Counted from the first letter of the stretch, positions 54,888 through 64,000 are shown. The stretch: DNA of 64,000 nt from Spirochaeta isovalerica (GCF_014207565.1 NZ_JACHGJ010000001.1:124001-188000); one strand, 5' to 3'. A program made the numbers and translations. Notes: a model not told the origin generated them from the sequence alone.

Positions 54888-55964
54888 TTAATGGGATGAT
54901 TTACGGATGTGATTGAGCGATTTCTGTAGTTTGGCGATTTTTTTCCATTTCGCTTTTTCTTCGAGCGCCTGTCTGGCATCCTGTTTTCTTTCGAGAAACC
55001 GGAGTTCCCGCTGCAGATCCAGATAATTCTCAAAACGGCTGTGATCCAGCTCCCCCGTCGAGAGAGCTTCCTGAACGGCACAGCCCGGTTCTCCGCTGTG
55101 GGTGCAGTCACTGAAACGGCATTGTTCGGAAATTTCAGCTATATCGGAGAAGGCATTGTCAAGCGACTCTTCCGTTCCCCACAGCTGAAGCTCTTTTATA
55201 CCCGGTGAATCGATCAGAATAGCACCGCTTTCCAGTTGTATCAGCGATTTGGTCGTCGTCGTATGTCTGCCTCGCAAGTCGTTTTCACGCTGGGTTCCGG
55301 TTTTCATTATCTCCTTACCTGCCAGGCTGTTTATCAAAGCCGATTTGCCTACGCCGGAAAAACCGGTAAATGCTACGGTCTTCCCTTCTTTCAGGTATGC
55401 ATCGAGAGATTCGAGACCTTCGCCGGTGACAGCGCTCGTCATATAGACCGATGCTCCGGAAGAAACGCTTTCAGCCTCAATGTAAAAGCTCTCCCTGTCC
55501 TCGCAAAGATCCACTTTGTTGAGAATGATAACAGGCGTAGCCCCGCTGTCCCAGGATCTGGTCAGAAAGCGCTCCAGCGCTCCGCGGGAGAAATTTCTAC
55601 CGCCGTCCAATCCGAAGACCAGAAAGATATAGTCGGCATTGGCTGCGATTACCTGTTCTTCTGTTTCCACGCCGGCCCGTTTTCGGGAAAAGGTGCTTTT
55701 GCGGGGCAGAAGCTTTTCTATTACGGCGCCTCCTTCGGAAAACCTGAGCAGGACCCAATCTCCAATGGTCGGGTATTCGGATCTGTTTGCTGCCGTATAC
55801 ATATAATGACCCGATACCCGGCAGGAAAGCCTGTCTTCGGAGGTCGCTATTTCATAGATATGACGCGATTCGCCAATGACGCGGCCGGGTATGAGTCCCT
55901 GTTCTCTGTATGGTTCATAGTGGTTCCGGAAAGTAGAATCCCATCCCCATTTTTCTAGTGACAT
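54888..55964 (-). CDS. rsgA: Ribosome small-subunit GTPase RsgA
   Basis: 358 residues with the circularly permuted GTPase order: NKVD (near 150), then G1 GFSGVGKSALIN (about 202-213), then DSPG (near 253). The C-terminal zinc site is C-x5-C-x-H-x5-C (CRFSDCTHSGEPGC, about 287-300). It releases or checks the maturing 30S subunit. It lies three bases after the RNHCP gene, in one operon. A basic helical tail follows the zinc domain. Confidence 0.96.
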   Translation of the reverse strand: MSLEKWGWDSTFRNHYEPYREQGLIPGRVIGESRHIYEIATSEDRLSCRVSGHYMYTAANRSEYPTIGDWVLLRFSEGGAVIEKLLPRKSTFSRKRAGVETEEQVIAANADYIFLVFGLDGGRNFSRGALERFLTRSWDSGATPVIILNKVDLCEDRESFYIEAESVSSGASVYMTSAVTGEGLESLDAYLKEGKTVAFTGFSGVGKSALINSLAGKEIMKTGTQRENDLRGRHTTTTKSLIQLESGAILIDSPGIKELQLWGTEESLDNAFSDIAEISEQCRFSDCTHSGEPGCAVQEALSTGELDHSRFENYLDLQRELRFLERKQDARQALEEKAKWKKIAKLQKSLNHIRKSSH

Positions 55965-55966
55965 AA

Positions 55967-56359
55967 TCAGTTAGCCTCCACGCATATGGAATGTATGTTC
56001 GTCAAAGTTTTCTCCACGGGAAAGGGGAGCATTGTCATTGCCCTCGCCGCCATAGAGAAAAGCAGGATCTCGCTGTCATCCCCGGCGATCCTGTTCGTTC
56101 GGATAAATCCGCATCTGGAGCATCGGTGGACGATAGCCCATTCACCATCTCTGCGGACCCAGAGCGCTATAGGTTCCATCAGTGAACGGCAGCCTGAACG
56201 CCTGTCTCCGGGTTTTAAATCCATATGCCGGCTCCAGAGACAATAGGGACAATGGTTGCGGTGTTCGCCTCCGCTTTCCTGGGGCGAAACGGTTCTGCCG
56301 CAATTTCCGCAGATAAATGTTTCGTTGTAATTTATTATATTCTTTTTCTGTCTGGACAT
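55967..56359 (-). CDS. RNHCP-domain zinc-ribbon protein
   Basis: 130 residues. FICGNCG and RNHCPYCLWSRH (residues about 15-45) give the CxxC...RNHCPxC signature of the RNHCP family; a further CSRCGF near 80 adds a second zinc pair. The family is of unknown function and is often beside rsgA, as here, suggesting a role in ribosome or RNA work. The start is the ATG at 56359. Confidence 0.85.
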   Translation of the reverse strand: MSRQKKNIINYNETFICGNCGRTVSPQESGGEHRNHCPYCLWSRHMDLKPGDRRSGCRSLMEPIALWVRRDGEWAIVHRCSRCGFIRTNRIAGDDSEILLFSMAARAMTMLPFPVEKTLTNIHSICVEAN

Positions 56360-56621
56360 GGTGTAATCTCCTCAAGATTGTTCATTTGAGACGATTTGGA
56401 TGTCCTGTTCAAAAATGGCAGATGTGCTGTTTGATAGGAGTTTCTAAGATTTTTAATTGGTATTAAGTAAAAACCCCTAAATGAACAGGAACATCCCTGT
56501 TACAATAGCTTTCATACGACCTCCTGATTATGTATAATTTATGTATGATTCCGAATATCATTTTCAGGATGTTCAGGACTATCGTCAAGGGAAAAGACGG
56601 TTCTAAACAAGGAGTACACAT

Positions 56622-57671
56622 TTGAAAATAGCAGTGGGATTAAGCGGCGGAGTAGATTCCTCAGTTGCGGCCTATCTGTTGAAAAAGCAGGGCCACGATA
56701 TTATCGGCGTGAGAATGAATCTCTTTCCGGAAGGTCAGAACACCGATGAAGATGATGCGCAGAAAGTCGCTGATTATCTGGGAATCCCCTTTCATACTAT
56801 TTCTCTTGAAAAAGAGTACCGCGAAAAAGTTATCGGATATATGAAGAGTGAATATCTCTCGGGGCGAACTCCCAATCCCTGTATCATATGCAACAGGTAT
56901 ATCAAATTCGGGCTTTTTCTTCATAAGGTTTTTGAAGCCGGACTTGATTTCGATATGTTTGCCACAGGTCATTATGCCATGCTGTCAAAAGATGAATCCA
57001 CAGGCCGGTATTGCCTGCGGAAAGGATTGCACAGTGACAAGGACCAGGCTTATTTCCTTTCCATACTGACTCAGGAGCAATTATCGAAAATCCTGTTTCC
57101 CCTGGGGGAAATGGAGAAAAGCGATGTAAAGAAGATTGCCGATCAGGCGGGATTGTTCACGGCAGGGAAAAAAGAGAGTCAGGATCTCTGCTCCGGAGAC
57201 TACAGGAAATATATTTCACCGGATGAGAGCGGTCCGGGTAACTTTGTGGACAGGGACGGCAGAATCCTCGGCAGACACAAAGGCATTGAAAACTATACAA
57301 TCGGGCAGAGAAGAGGACTGGGACTGAGTTCTCCAGGCGAGCCATATTATGTCGTCGGACTCGACGGTGACTCGGGAAACGTCATTATAGGGTACAACAG
57401 CGATCTTCTCAGCTCATCCATGACAGTCGGTGAAATAAACTGGGGCGCTTTGGAAAAACCCGATTTGCCGCTTAAAGTACAGGCAAAAATACGATATCGC
57501 GACGAAGGAGTCGAGGCGGTTATCAGGGAAAAAACCGGGGAAGACAGGTATCTGGTTGAATTCAGCAAAGAACGCCGGGCTGTCACCCCCGGACAACTGG
57601 CCGTATTCTATGACAAAGATCTTGTTCTGGGCGCCGCTTTCATAGAAGCCTCAGATATTTCCGGTAATTGA
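56622..57671 (+). CDS. mnmA: tRNA-specific 2-thiouridylase MnmA
   Basis: 349 residues. The PP-loop SGGVDSS (8-14), catalytic Cys in NPCIICNRYIKFG (near 91) and the second Cys in SQDLCSGDY (near 190), with GQRRGLGL and the C-terminal beta barrel. It thiolates U34 of tRNAs for Lys, Glu and Gln. The start has AAGGAG 12 bases upstream, spacing slightly long. Its 3' end overlaps the convergent citX by 21 bases. A TATAAT at 56533-56538 may be its promoter, with a poor -35. Confidence 0.93.
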   Translation: MKIAVGLSGGVDSSVAAYLLKKQGHDIIGVRMNLFPEGQNTDEDDAQKVADYLGIPFHTISLEKEYREKVIGYMKSEYLSGRTPNPCIICNRYIKFGLFLHKVFEAGLDFDMFATGHYAMLSKDESTGRYCLRKGLHSDKDQAYFLSILTQEQLSKILFPLGEMEKSDVKKIADQAGLFTAGKKESQDLCSGDYRKYISPDESGPGNFVDRDGRILGRHKGIENYTIGQRRGLGLSSPGEPYYVVGLDGDSGNVIIGYNSDLLSSSMTVGEINWGALEKPDLPLKVQAKIRYRDEGVEAVIREKTGEDRYLVEFSKERRAVTPGQLAVFYDKDLVLGAAFIEASDISGN

Positions 57672-58151
57672 ATCTATTCTCTCCAGCAGTTCCCCTAAAC
57701 TGTGCGTCCGGTTCCGGGCGCATAGGGGAGCCGGATTATCACAGATCAGGCATTTTCTCCGGGGCAGTCCCAACTCTTCCCGGGATACCGGATTGCCCCG
57801 GACTGCCAGCACATCCATATCAAAGAGTCTTCCGCAGGGATGACTTTCTTCGATTTCAACAGTTCTCTTTTTTAACTCTTCCGGCGCCAGTTCAATTGAA
57901 AAGAAAGCTTCCGGCCCTGTCCTCAAGAAGCGAATATAGGCGTACAGAATCCTGTTGCCTACAGCGATGTTCAACTGATCCAGGCCTTTGCGAAAAGCGG
58001 CTCTGAACGCAGCGGAATCTTTAACGGATCCGGGGATGTTCAGAGTATAAGACAGACAGGTTCCGTTAAAACGGTCAAGAATCTCATCCTGTATCTTTCG
58101 TCTCATATCTCGGCACTCAGCCATCATAAATACATCTACTTCAACTTGCAT
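57651..58151 (-). CDS. citX: CitX: apo-citrate lyase phosphoribosyl-dephospho-CoA transferase
   Basis: 166 residues with the CitX signature HPCGRLFDMDVLAV (about 103-116), SREELGLPRRKCLIC (near 122-136) and CARNRTHSLGELL (near 143). It attaches the prosthetic group to the citrate lyase acyl carrier protein. It stands alone here, without citC, D, E, F or G in the window, so citrate lyase genes would have to be elsewhere, or the gene is a relic or serves another lyase. Confidence 0.88.
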   Translation of the reverse strand: MQVEVDVFMMAECRDMRRKIQDEILDRFNGTCLSYTLNIPGSVKDSAAFRAAFRKGLDQLNIAVGNRILYAYIRFLRTGPEAFFSIELAPEELKKRTVEIEESHPCGRLFDMDVLAVRGNPVSREELGLPRRKCLICDNPAPLCARNRTHSLGELLERIDSITGNI

Positions 58152-58206
58152 AAGCTTCCCATTAGTGATTTGATTATATCAATTTTACGAGATGAGGAAC
58201 AGAATA

Positions 58207-58887
58207 ATGATTGGAACCATAGTAAACAGCGGCGCCATTATAGTCGGAGGGACAATAGGGCTGCTGCTCAAATCACGCAGTCCACGCAAGCTGACAGCAA
58301 TCGCCTTTCAGGGTATCGGGCTATTCACAATCTCTCTGGGGATCATGATGGCAATTAAAGCAAATAATATTCTCTTCATGATATTCAGCATCATTCTGGG
58401 AGGTATCACCGGCGAACTTTTGAAAATTGATCAGGCCATGGACAGAATGGGAGAAAAACTGAAAAGAATCGCCAGGTCGGAAAGCAGCCATTTCGCAGAG
58501 GGAATGGTCACTGCTTTTCTCCTTTTCTGCATGGGTTCCATGACAGTGCTCGGCGCAATAGAAGAGGGGTTGGGAGGATATCCGAACCTCCTGTATGCGA
58601 AGTCGGTTCTCGATGGAATCGCATCGATCGCGCTGGCCTCAACTCTTGGTGTCGGGGTATTGTTTTCAATAATTCCCCTCATAATTTTCCAGGGAGGTCT
58701 GACCCTTTTTGCCGGTTCTGTTCAGGGATATCTGACAGACAATGTTATTATGGAAATCAGTGCGACCGGAGGTCTTCTCCTGCTGGGATTGGGGATTTCC
58801 ATTTTGGAGATTAAAAGAATAAAAACCATAAACATGATACCGGCGTTATTGTTTGCAGCGGCATTCGCTTTGATCTTCAAAGGATAA
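58207..58887 (+). CDS. DUF554 membrane protein
   Basis: About 226 residues from the ATG at 58207, which has GAGGAA eight bases upstream; an ATG at 58192 is overlapped by that site. It opens with IGTIVNSGAIIVGGTIGLLL and contains GMVTAFLLFCMGSMTVLGAIEEGL, both typical of DUF554 (YdfK) proteins, with six to seven membrane helices. It is thought to be a transporter or channel; the substrate is unknown. Confidence 0.9.
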   Translation: MIGTIVNSGAIIVGGTIGLLLKSRSPRKLTAIAFQGIGLFTISLGIMMAIKANNILFMIFSIILGGITGELLKIDQAMDRMGEKLKRIARSESSHFAEGMVTAFLLFCMGSMTVLGAIEEGLGGYPNLLYAKSVLDGIASIALASTLGVGVLFSIIPLIIFQGGLTLFAGSVQGYLTDNVIMEISATGGLLLLGLGISILEIKRIKTINMIPALLFAAAFALIFKG

Positions 58888-58938
58888 ATAATATTTATGA
58901 AGCTCCTGATAATTGTTTCAGGATCATTAAGCAAAGTT

Positions 58939-58987
58939 AGAGTTCAAATCATGTTATTAAACATTGTTTGAACTCTTTTTTTTATAT
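58939..58987 (+). terminator. Terminator after the DUF554 gene
   Basis: AGAGTTCAAA (58939-58948) pairs with TTTGAACTCT (58967-58976), with an inner ATGTT/AACAT stem, and a run of Ts follows to 58983. A smaller CCTGA/TCAGG hairpin lies just before it (near 58906-58923). Confidence 0.85.
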
Positions 58988-59351
58988 CGCAATAAAATAT
59001 CCACACCTCACTATAAATAATATTATACGAATATTCCGTATAGGTTTTATATTTCTAATTTGCTTAGGGCGGTGCCTTGTTTTCAGGAAACCAGTATAAA
59101 ATATAATAAATATTGCTATAAAATGATCAATAAATAATAAATATTACCTATATATAATGTTTTGTGTTCTTTTAGTTCTTCTCGAAATGTGTTTTTTGTA
59201 AAGCTGTTATCCTTTAAGTTGTATTACTGTTTGATTATTATTACATATATTTTTTTTCTATATTTATTATCTCCTTCAGATTATGAATTCCTGTCTGGTG
59301 GAAAGGTTGGATCGGAGGGTAAATAAAATTACAGTGAAAGGGTAATAAATA
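58988..59351. other. AT-rich non-coding gap
   Basis: About 360 bases, strongly A+T-rich with repeated AATAAATATT words. No gene, tRNA or clear hairpin is seen. It lies between the DUF554 terminator and the 3' end of the HAD gene. Confidence 0.5.
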
Positions 59352-59960
59352 TTATCTGTTCTTTGTGAGGTCGAATATAACAGGTAAGAGTTCATCAAGC
59401 TTGTTTATCAAAAAATCTGATTGGATTCTGTGGTCATTTTCTCTTCCGGTTTTTTTGTAGGCTGTTTTGCAACCGGCATTTCTGCCTGCTTCAATATCAT
59501 GAATATAGTCTCCGACAATCAGAATCTCACTGCAATCGATATTGAGCTTTTCTGCTATGTGGAGTATGGCTTGAGGATCGGGCTTAACGGGAAAGGGGTC
59601 GTCACGGGAAATGATTTCCAGAAAATGCTCTGCTTTCGTTAATCTGAAATTTTCAAGAGCTCTTATTATGGCTTTTCTGCTGTTCCAGGAGAGGATAAAC
59701 ACGGGTATTTTCAGACGGTTCAGGAATGAAATCAGCTCATGAGCATAATCTTCCTCCCTGGACTGGCAGGCTGCACTGTATTCATGGCAGTCGAGGATTT
59801 CTTCGGCCTTTCTCTTTTTTTCCTCCGGAAGCATTTCTAAATAGTCGAGCAGGTACCGGTCGGCAGGACATCCGGTCAATTTCCGTATTTTAGAAAAATT
59901 TATTGCTCCCGCTTTCGTCAATGTGCCGTCAAAATCAAAGATAACCGCTTTTAATCCCAA
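59352..59960 (-). CDS. HAD-superfamily phosphatase (PGP-like)
   Basis: 202 residues. The HAD motif I FDFDGTLT (9-16), motif II SWNS (near 92), the Lys and motif III/IV VGDYIHDIEAGRNAGC (about 148-163). The helical cap between motifs I and II suggests a small phosphoester substrate, as in phosphoglycolate phosphatases. It is alone on this strand and diverges from the envelope operon that follows. Confidence 0.88.
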   Translation of the reverse strand: MGLKAVIFDFDGTLTKAGAINFSKIRKLTGCPADRYLLDYLEMLPEEKKRKAEEILDCHEYSAACQSREEDYAHELISFLNRLKIPVFILSWNSRKAIIRALENFRLTKAEHFLEIISRDDPFPVKPDPQAILHIAEKLNIDCSEILIVGDYIHDIEAGRNAGCKTAYKKTGRENDHRIQSDFLINKLDELLPVIFDLTKNR

Positions 59961-60082
59961 ATCATCACCTTTTTAAAATGAAATATCTAAAATATCAGCC
60001 TATAATGATATTATATAAAAAGCCCCGATGCTTTTTGTAAATAATCTACCTCAGTGATATATTTTACATATAGAGGTCCAAA

Positions 60083-60961
60083 ATGTTAAAAAGAGTTTCA
60101 TTCGCAGTCATCGTTCTTTTGGTTTTTACGGCGGGTTTGCCGGCAAGGGATCTTTTCATAGATTACCTGGACGGGGAAGTTGACATAAAAACGGGAAATA
60201 ACTGGGATCCCCTATATATCGGGGACCAGATTTCGGAAGATGATGTCATCAAGCTTTATAATGACAGCTATGTCGAATTAACTCAGAACGATATTAAGCT
60301 TACTCTGGAAAAAGCCGGTGTTTATGAAGTTTCCTCTCTGCTGGATCAGGTTGTTAAAGCGGACAAATGGGGCATAAAAGGTGCTTCGGTTGCTAAATTG
60401 TTCCGCGATGATGAAGTTGAAGCGAGACAATCGGCTGTAATGGGGGTCCGGGGTGATCCTCAGGATGAAGAAGAAATTACCTGGGTCGATGATGATGTCG
60501 AGTTTCTCGAAGAAGGCAGAGAGCTTTATTTGAGAGGGGACTTCGAAGAAGCGATTCTGGTCCTGGACGAAGGAGCGGAATGGTATGGTTCCAACTATGA
60601 TGAGATCCTGTTCTATAAAGCTCTTTCTGAATACGAAACCGGACAGTACCGGAAGATGAGAGAATCGATTTTCGAGATGGATCCTTATGCAGATGCTGAA
60701 TATTTCGGCGAGTATGTTTTATTGAAAGGGAATCTACTGATAGAAAGTCAGAATTATATAGAAGCGGAGGAACTCTTTGACAGGTACATAAGCGACGCTG
60801 ACAAGAGAGACGCTGAACAGAATGTGTACCTGTTATGGGCCTTCTGTTCTTTAGAGCTGGATCAGGAAATATCGGCCAGAGACAAACTGCAGAAAGCCAT
60901 CAGCATCAATTCTCGCAATGAGATAGGGAGAAAAGCCTCGGAGATACTCCAGGACCTTTGA
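60083..60961 (+). CDS. Exported FecR-like/TPR protein
   Basis: 292 residues with a signal peptide (residues 1-22, ending LPARD). A FecR-like beta domain (about 23-130: IDYLDGEVDIKTGNNW, GDQISEDDVIKLYNDSYVEL) is followed by TPR-type helices (about 145-290). AGAGG lies upstream of the ATG. It is first in an operon with the transglutaminase-like gene 20 bases downstream. It probably acts in the periplasm as a scaffold. Confidence 0.8.
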   Translation: MLKRVSFAVIVLLVFTAGLPARDLFIDYLDGEVDIKTGNNWDPLYIGDQISEDDVIKLYNDSYVELTQNDIKLTLEKAGVYEVSSLLDQVVKADKWGIKGASVAKLFRDDEVEARQSAVMGVRGDPQDEEEITWVDDDVEFLEEGRELYLRGDFEEAILVLDEGAEWYGSNYDEILFYKALSEYETGQYRKMRESIFEMDPYADAEYFGEYVLLKGNLLIESQNYIEAEELFDRYISDADKRDAEQNVYLLWAFCSLELDQEISARDKLQKAISINSRNEIGRKASEILQDL

Positions 60962-60981
60962 TCTGTTAAAGAAAAAGATGG

Positions 60982-63165
60982 ATGCAGAAGCGAATCTTTT
61001 TCTTAATTATTTTATTCGCCATCGTGTGTTTTTTACACTCTCAATCTAATGAAGGGATAAATTTCAATGAAAAATACAAGTATCCCTTCGGTCTTTCTGT
61101 ATTATATCAAACCTATTTCCCCATAGCTCGTGACACCTATTCATCCGGGGGCGAATACGCCTTTAACGACTTTTCCCTTACAGCAAAACTGCCTTTGCCC
61201 AAGCTGCCGGTTATCCAGCCGATGTTACAGATAGGAACTATCCTTGTTTCCGCTTCAGAAGAAGTAGATGAAAAGAGAAACCATACCCAGATATATGCCA
61301 ATGCCGGAGCTTTCTACGCTCATAAGTTATCAAAGATGATTGAGTTGGGAGCGGATCTGGGAGCCGGTGTTTCCTACGGTTACTTTCCCGATCTCGATCC
61401 CGATGGAGATCCGAGAAGCACCTGGATCTTCAATGCCCAGGCGGGAGTTTCATTAAGCCTCAATCTCAGTTATAATTTCGTACTCGATCTCAATCCCAGA
61501 TTTAAATACACACGGACGTTTAAGGATATATCCTATTCCGGCGATCTCGACACTCTGTTAAACGGTTTTTCTTTCACAATCGGCGTGGCCGCTTCCTATC
61601 GCTTCGGAGAAGATCCAGACTCGCCTGAAGCGGAAATACGCAGCATAAGATTTGATAATGTGGAAATAAATCCTTTATTCGCTTCCATGCAGAGCTTTTA
61701 TGTTAATCATCCCATAGGATCGGTCAGCCTATCCAATATTGAAGACTACGATATCGAGAATCTTACCGTTACATTTATGCAATCGGGCTATATGGATAAT
61801 CCCACTGTTTCAGCGGAGCTTCCTTATCTGGAACAAGGAGATTCGGCGGAGTTTGATCTTTTTGCCACTTTCAATGATCAGGTTTTTCTTACGGAAGGAG
61901 TCAAACCTCTCACCGGCGAAGTTTCCGTCCGATACACTTCCAGGGGAAGGGAAATCGTTCAGACTGTACCGGTATCCTATGATCTGCACGACAAGGAAGC
62001 CATTACCTGGGATGATGATAATAAAGTCGGCGCTTTTATCACGCCGAAAGATTCCGCTTTGAGAAACTACACGAGTTTTCTTCGGCAGACCACTCGGGAT
62101 CTGGTCAACCCCGGTTTAAGCGAGACTCTGCAGATAGCTATGCAGGTCTTCTACGGATTGACGGAAATCGGAATCCTCTACCAGAGAGATCCCACATCAC
62201 CTTTTGACGCCGCTCAGGAAAATGCCGAAATCGTAGATTCGGTCAGCCTGCCCAGGAATACTCTTAAAAGGGCCACTGGAGACTGTGATGACCTGACGGT
62301 TCTTTTCTGCAGCCTTCTCGAAACAGCCGGTATTGAAACGGCCTTCATTACCACGCCTGCACATATTTATGCCGCATTCAATACAAAGGTGCCTTCGCGG
62401 GATTTTAAGCAGTTACATCCGGCAAAAGAGATGACCCTTAATATCGACGGCGACTTATGGGTCCCCGTAGAGATTACCATGATCGGACAGACCGGTTTTT
62501 TAAAAGCCTGGAGAACAGGAATAGAGGAGTTCTCCCGCTATGAGAATCAGGAGGATTCGAGAGGTATTTTCAAGACCCGAGATGCGCAGCTTGTTTATCG
62601 GCCTGTCGGACTGAGGGAGACCGATCTGGGACTTCAATACGGTGACAGAACCAAAATCGGTCATGACTTTAAAGATGAAATTGATAATCTGGTAGAGATG
62701 ATCCTGGAAGATTTTACAAGGGAAGCTGCTGAGAGCGGAAACAAGGGAAGCTATAACAAGCTGGGGCTGATCGGCGCTCAGTTCGGAAAATACGACCTGG
62801 CCGAATCAGCGTTCAATACGGCACTCTCTCTCGACAGAAACTATCTGCCTCCGAAAATCAACCTGGGCAATGTTTTTTATATGCGAGAAGAGTATCAGAA
62901 CGCTTTGAGGATTCTTCACAGCGCCGAAGAGGATTATATCAAAAAGGGGAGAACCTCTTCCGATTCCTACGCCAAAGTTCTGCTCAACATCTCACGGTCT
63001 TATTACGAATTGGAGAATTACGACAAAGCCGCGCTTTACTCTCAAAAGATGGCGGAAGTGGCTCCTGAACTGGGAGACCGCTATGCCTATCTGGGCGGAT
63101 CCGGAGGAACCCGTGCCGCCGATATAGGCGCTGCTCTCGATATACTTTTTGTTGAGGAGGAGTGA
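60982..63165 (+). CDS. Beta-barrel, transglutaminase-like and TPR fusion protein
   Basis: 727 residues with a signal peptide (ending LHSQ near 21). Residues about 30-215 have alternating strands like an outer-membrane beta barrel (LGADLGAGVSYGYFP, LNLSYNFVLDLNPRFKY). An Ig-like linker is followed by a transglutaminase-like domain (about 350-540) with the catalytic Cys in GDCDDLTVLFC, His in HIYAAF and an acidic residue in VPVEIT. The C-terminal 140 residues are TPR repeats. This combination of barrel, Cys protease-like domain and TPRs is unusual. It may process or cross-link envelope proteins. It overlaps no gene but ends one base before the next start. Confidence 0.8.
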   Translation: MQKRIFFLIILFAIVCFLHSQSNEGINFNEKYKYPFGLSVLYQTYFPIARDTYSSGGEYAFNDFSLTAKLPLPKLPVIQPMLQIGTILVSASEEVDEKRNHTQIYANAGAFYAHKLSKMIELGADLGAGVSYGYFPDLDPDGDPRSTWIFNAQAGVSLSLNLSYNFVLDLNPRFKYTRTFKDISYSGDLDTLLNGFSFTIGVAASYRFGEDPDSPEAEIRSIRFDNVEINPLFASMQSFYVNHPIGSVSLSNIEDYDIENLTVTFMQSGYMDNPTVSAELPYLEQGDSAEFDLFATFNDQVFLTEGVKPLTGEVSVRYTSRGREIVQTVPVSYDLHDKEAITWDDDNKVGAFITPKDSALRNYTSFLRQTTRDLVNPGLSETLQIAMQVFYGLTEIGILYQRDPTSPFDAAQENAEIVDSVSLPRNTLKRATGDCDDLTVLFCSLLETAGIETAFITTPAHIYAAFNTKVPSRDFKQLHPAKEMTLNIDGDLWVPVEITMIGQTGFLKAWRTGIEEFSRYENQEDSRGIFKTRDAQLVYRPVGLRETDLGLQYGDRTKIGHDFKDEIDNLVEMILEDFTREAAESGNKGSYNKLGLIGAQFGKYDLAESAFNTALSLDRNYLPPKINLGNVFYMREEYQNALRILHSAEEDYIKKGRTSSDSYAKVLLNISRSYYELENYDKAALYSQKMAEVAPELGDRYAYLGGSGGTRAADIGAALDILFVEEE

Positions 63166-63166
63166 T

Positions 63167-64000
63167 ATGAATTACCGCACTCTGATTCCTGTTCTCTGTG
63201 CAGCAGTGCTTTTTATTTATTCCTGCGCCGATCCCATAGACATGGATCTTATACAGGTCGCGGAAGATGTTTTTCCTCCCGACATCCTTGAAGTCGGAGC
63301 GACGACGGGAAATTACTATTACTCTACCGTTACCATTGAGGGCTATGTTGAGGATAGCTCGCTTTTCGGTGGAGATGGTGAAGGGTATCTCAAATTTATC
63401 AGTTACTCCACTCCCAACAGTTATGCCATAAGGGGCAGGATTGAGATTGATAGAGACGGGACTGTTCAGACAGATCTGACATACGGCAGCGGTGTAATTA
63501 TATATAATGCCGAAACAGGCTTCTTTACTTTTTCCTTCAATACCAATGATCCGGGTCGGGAGATTTCCGGAAACCTCGTTATTCTTGTAAACTTTGAAGA
63601 TGCCAATGGAAACGTCGTTACGGAAGAGATAGAACTGTCGGAAATTGATGAACCCTATTATTCCATCCGGCTTTTTGAAATTCTCGATGTGACTTCTGAG
63701 GAAAGGGAGATCGTCTCTTTTGAAACCAGAAACACCATATACATGGATGGAAAAGTAGGGAACTCCCTATATCACAGAGACTCTTCCGATGAGATCCAGT
63801 CCATTAAGTGGTCTCTTGTCAATATGGGGATAATTTGCCAGCTGGATATAACAGAAGATAATTTTGACGGTTCTGTCTATTCCTATCAACTGGATGAAAG
63901 TCTTATCCAGAACCCCGAACTTACTTTTGATCCGGAAACGGGAGAGTTTGAATCCCAGTTTTATGTTCCCTTCACCTGGGGGACGCCCGGTACGATTCTG
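63167..64000 (+). CDS. Lipoprotein, Ig-like, 3' end outside window
   Basis: Starts at the ATG at 63167, with GGAGG upstream and one base after the previous stop. The first 20 residues are a lipoprotein signal (FIYSCADP, Cys near 20). The body is beta-rich with Asp/Tyr-heavy strands like Ig or bacterial surface domains. The frame is open to the last base (about 278 residues seen). It is the third gene of the envelope operon; function is unknown. Confidence 0.75.
   Translation, partial: MNYRTLIPVLCAAVLFIYSCADPIDMDLIQVAEDVFPPDILEVGATTGNYYYSTVTIEGYVEDSSLFGGDGEGYLKFISYSTPNSYAIRGRIEIDRDGTVQTDLTYGSGVIIYNAETGFFTFSFNTNDPGREISGNLVILVNFEDANGNVVTEEIELSEIDEPYYSIRLFEILDVTSEEREIVSFETRNTIYMDGKVGNSLYHRDSSDEIQSIKWSLVNMGIICQLDITEDNFDGSVYSYQLDESLIQNPELTFDPETGEFESQFYVPFTWGTPGTIL

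Overview
The window looks like chromosomal DNA of a free-living, Gram-negative-type bacterium, most probably a spirochaete of the Spirochaeta/Oceanispirochaeta kind. The grounds are inferential: a compact general (type II) secretion operon, a Bat/MoxR/DUF58 von Willebrand factor operon as found in spirochaetes, several lipoproteins with loose lipoboxes, an rsgA-RNHCP pair and giant secreted proteins. I cannot name the species. No rRNA, tRNA or CRISPR array was seen.

Layout. (1) 1-20 kb, + strand: the end of a secreted fibronectin-like protein, then a 4746-residue secreted mosaic protein (N-terminal cohesin-like module, two LamG-like folds, PKD, NHL- and TolB-like propellers, seven related C-terminal repeats), overlapped by a 1670-residue Sec-exported Rhs/YD-repeat protein. 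The Rhs protein ends in an M23 peptidase and is overlapped by a small periplasmic candidate immunity gene. The Rhs core also holds an EF-hand/dockerin-like insert, so a cohesin-like and a dockerin-like module sit in adjacent genes. (2) 20.5-21 kb: a terminator, then a roughly 365-nt structured non-coding element. (3) 21.1-29.6 kb: an inserted plasmid-like island (XRE regulator and membrane protein on the minus strand; on the plus strand two small paralogues, ParA, a primase-helicase-like protein, two tandem tyrosine recombinases and a Fic protein). (4) 29.7-31.9 kb: an orphan Rhs tip with a four-helix membrane candidate immunity protein, a terminator, and a second copy of the structured element. 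The two copies differ by compensatory changes in predicted stems, so they probably make a folded RNA. The order [Rhs core end - toxin - immunity - terminator - structured element] occurs twice, suggesting a cassette unit. (5) 31.9-34.2 kb: a secreted tail-fibre-like protein, a structured non-coding gap and a lipoprotein.

(6) 34.2-44.5 kb, + strand: a type II secretion operon (prepilin peptidase, GspD, E, F, L-like, M-like, C-like, a lipoprotein, G, I, J, K) and a single-domain response regulator. (7) 54.8-44.5 kb, - strand: secreted membrane protein, ABC-2-like membrane protein, coiled-coil membrane protein, MoxR ATPase, DUF58 protein and two BatA-type VWA membrane proteins. (8) 54.9-60 kb: housekeeping genes (rsgA, RNHCP protein, mnmA, citX, DUF554 transporter-like protein, HAD phosphatase) and an AT-rich gap. 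(9) 60.1-64 kb, + strand: an envelope operon of a FecR/TPR protein, a beta-barrel/transglutaminase/TPR fusion and a lipoprotein cut by the window end.

How it may work together (inference): the Sec-exported giant and Rhs proteins would reach the periplasm and may use the nearby type II system to leave the cell. The cohesin-dockerin contact could hold the Rhs weapon on the giant protein, and exchangeable tip-immunity cassettes would be bounded by Rhs core homology upstream and the structured element downstream.
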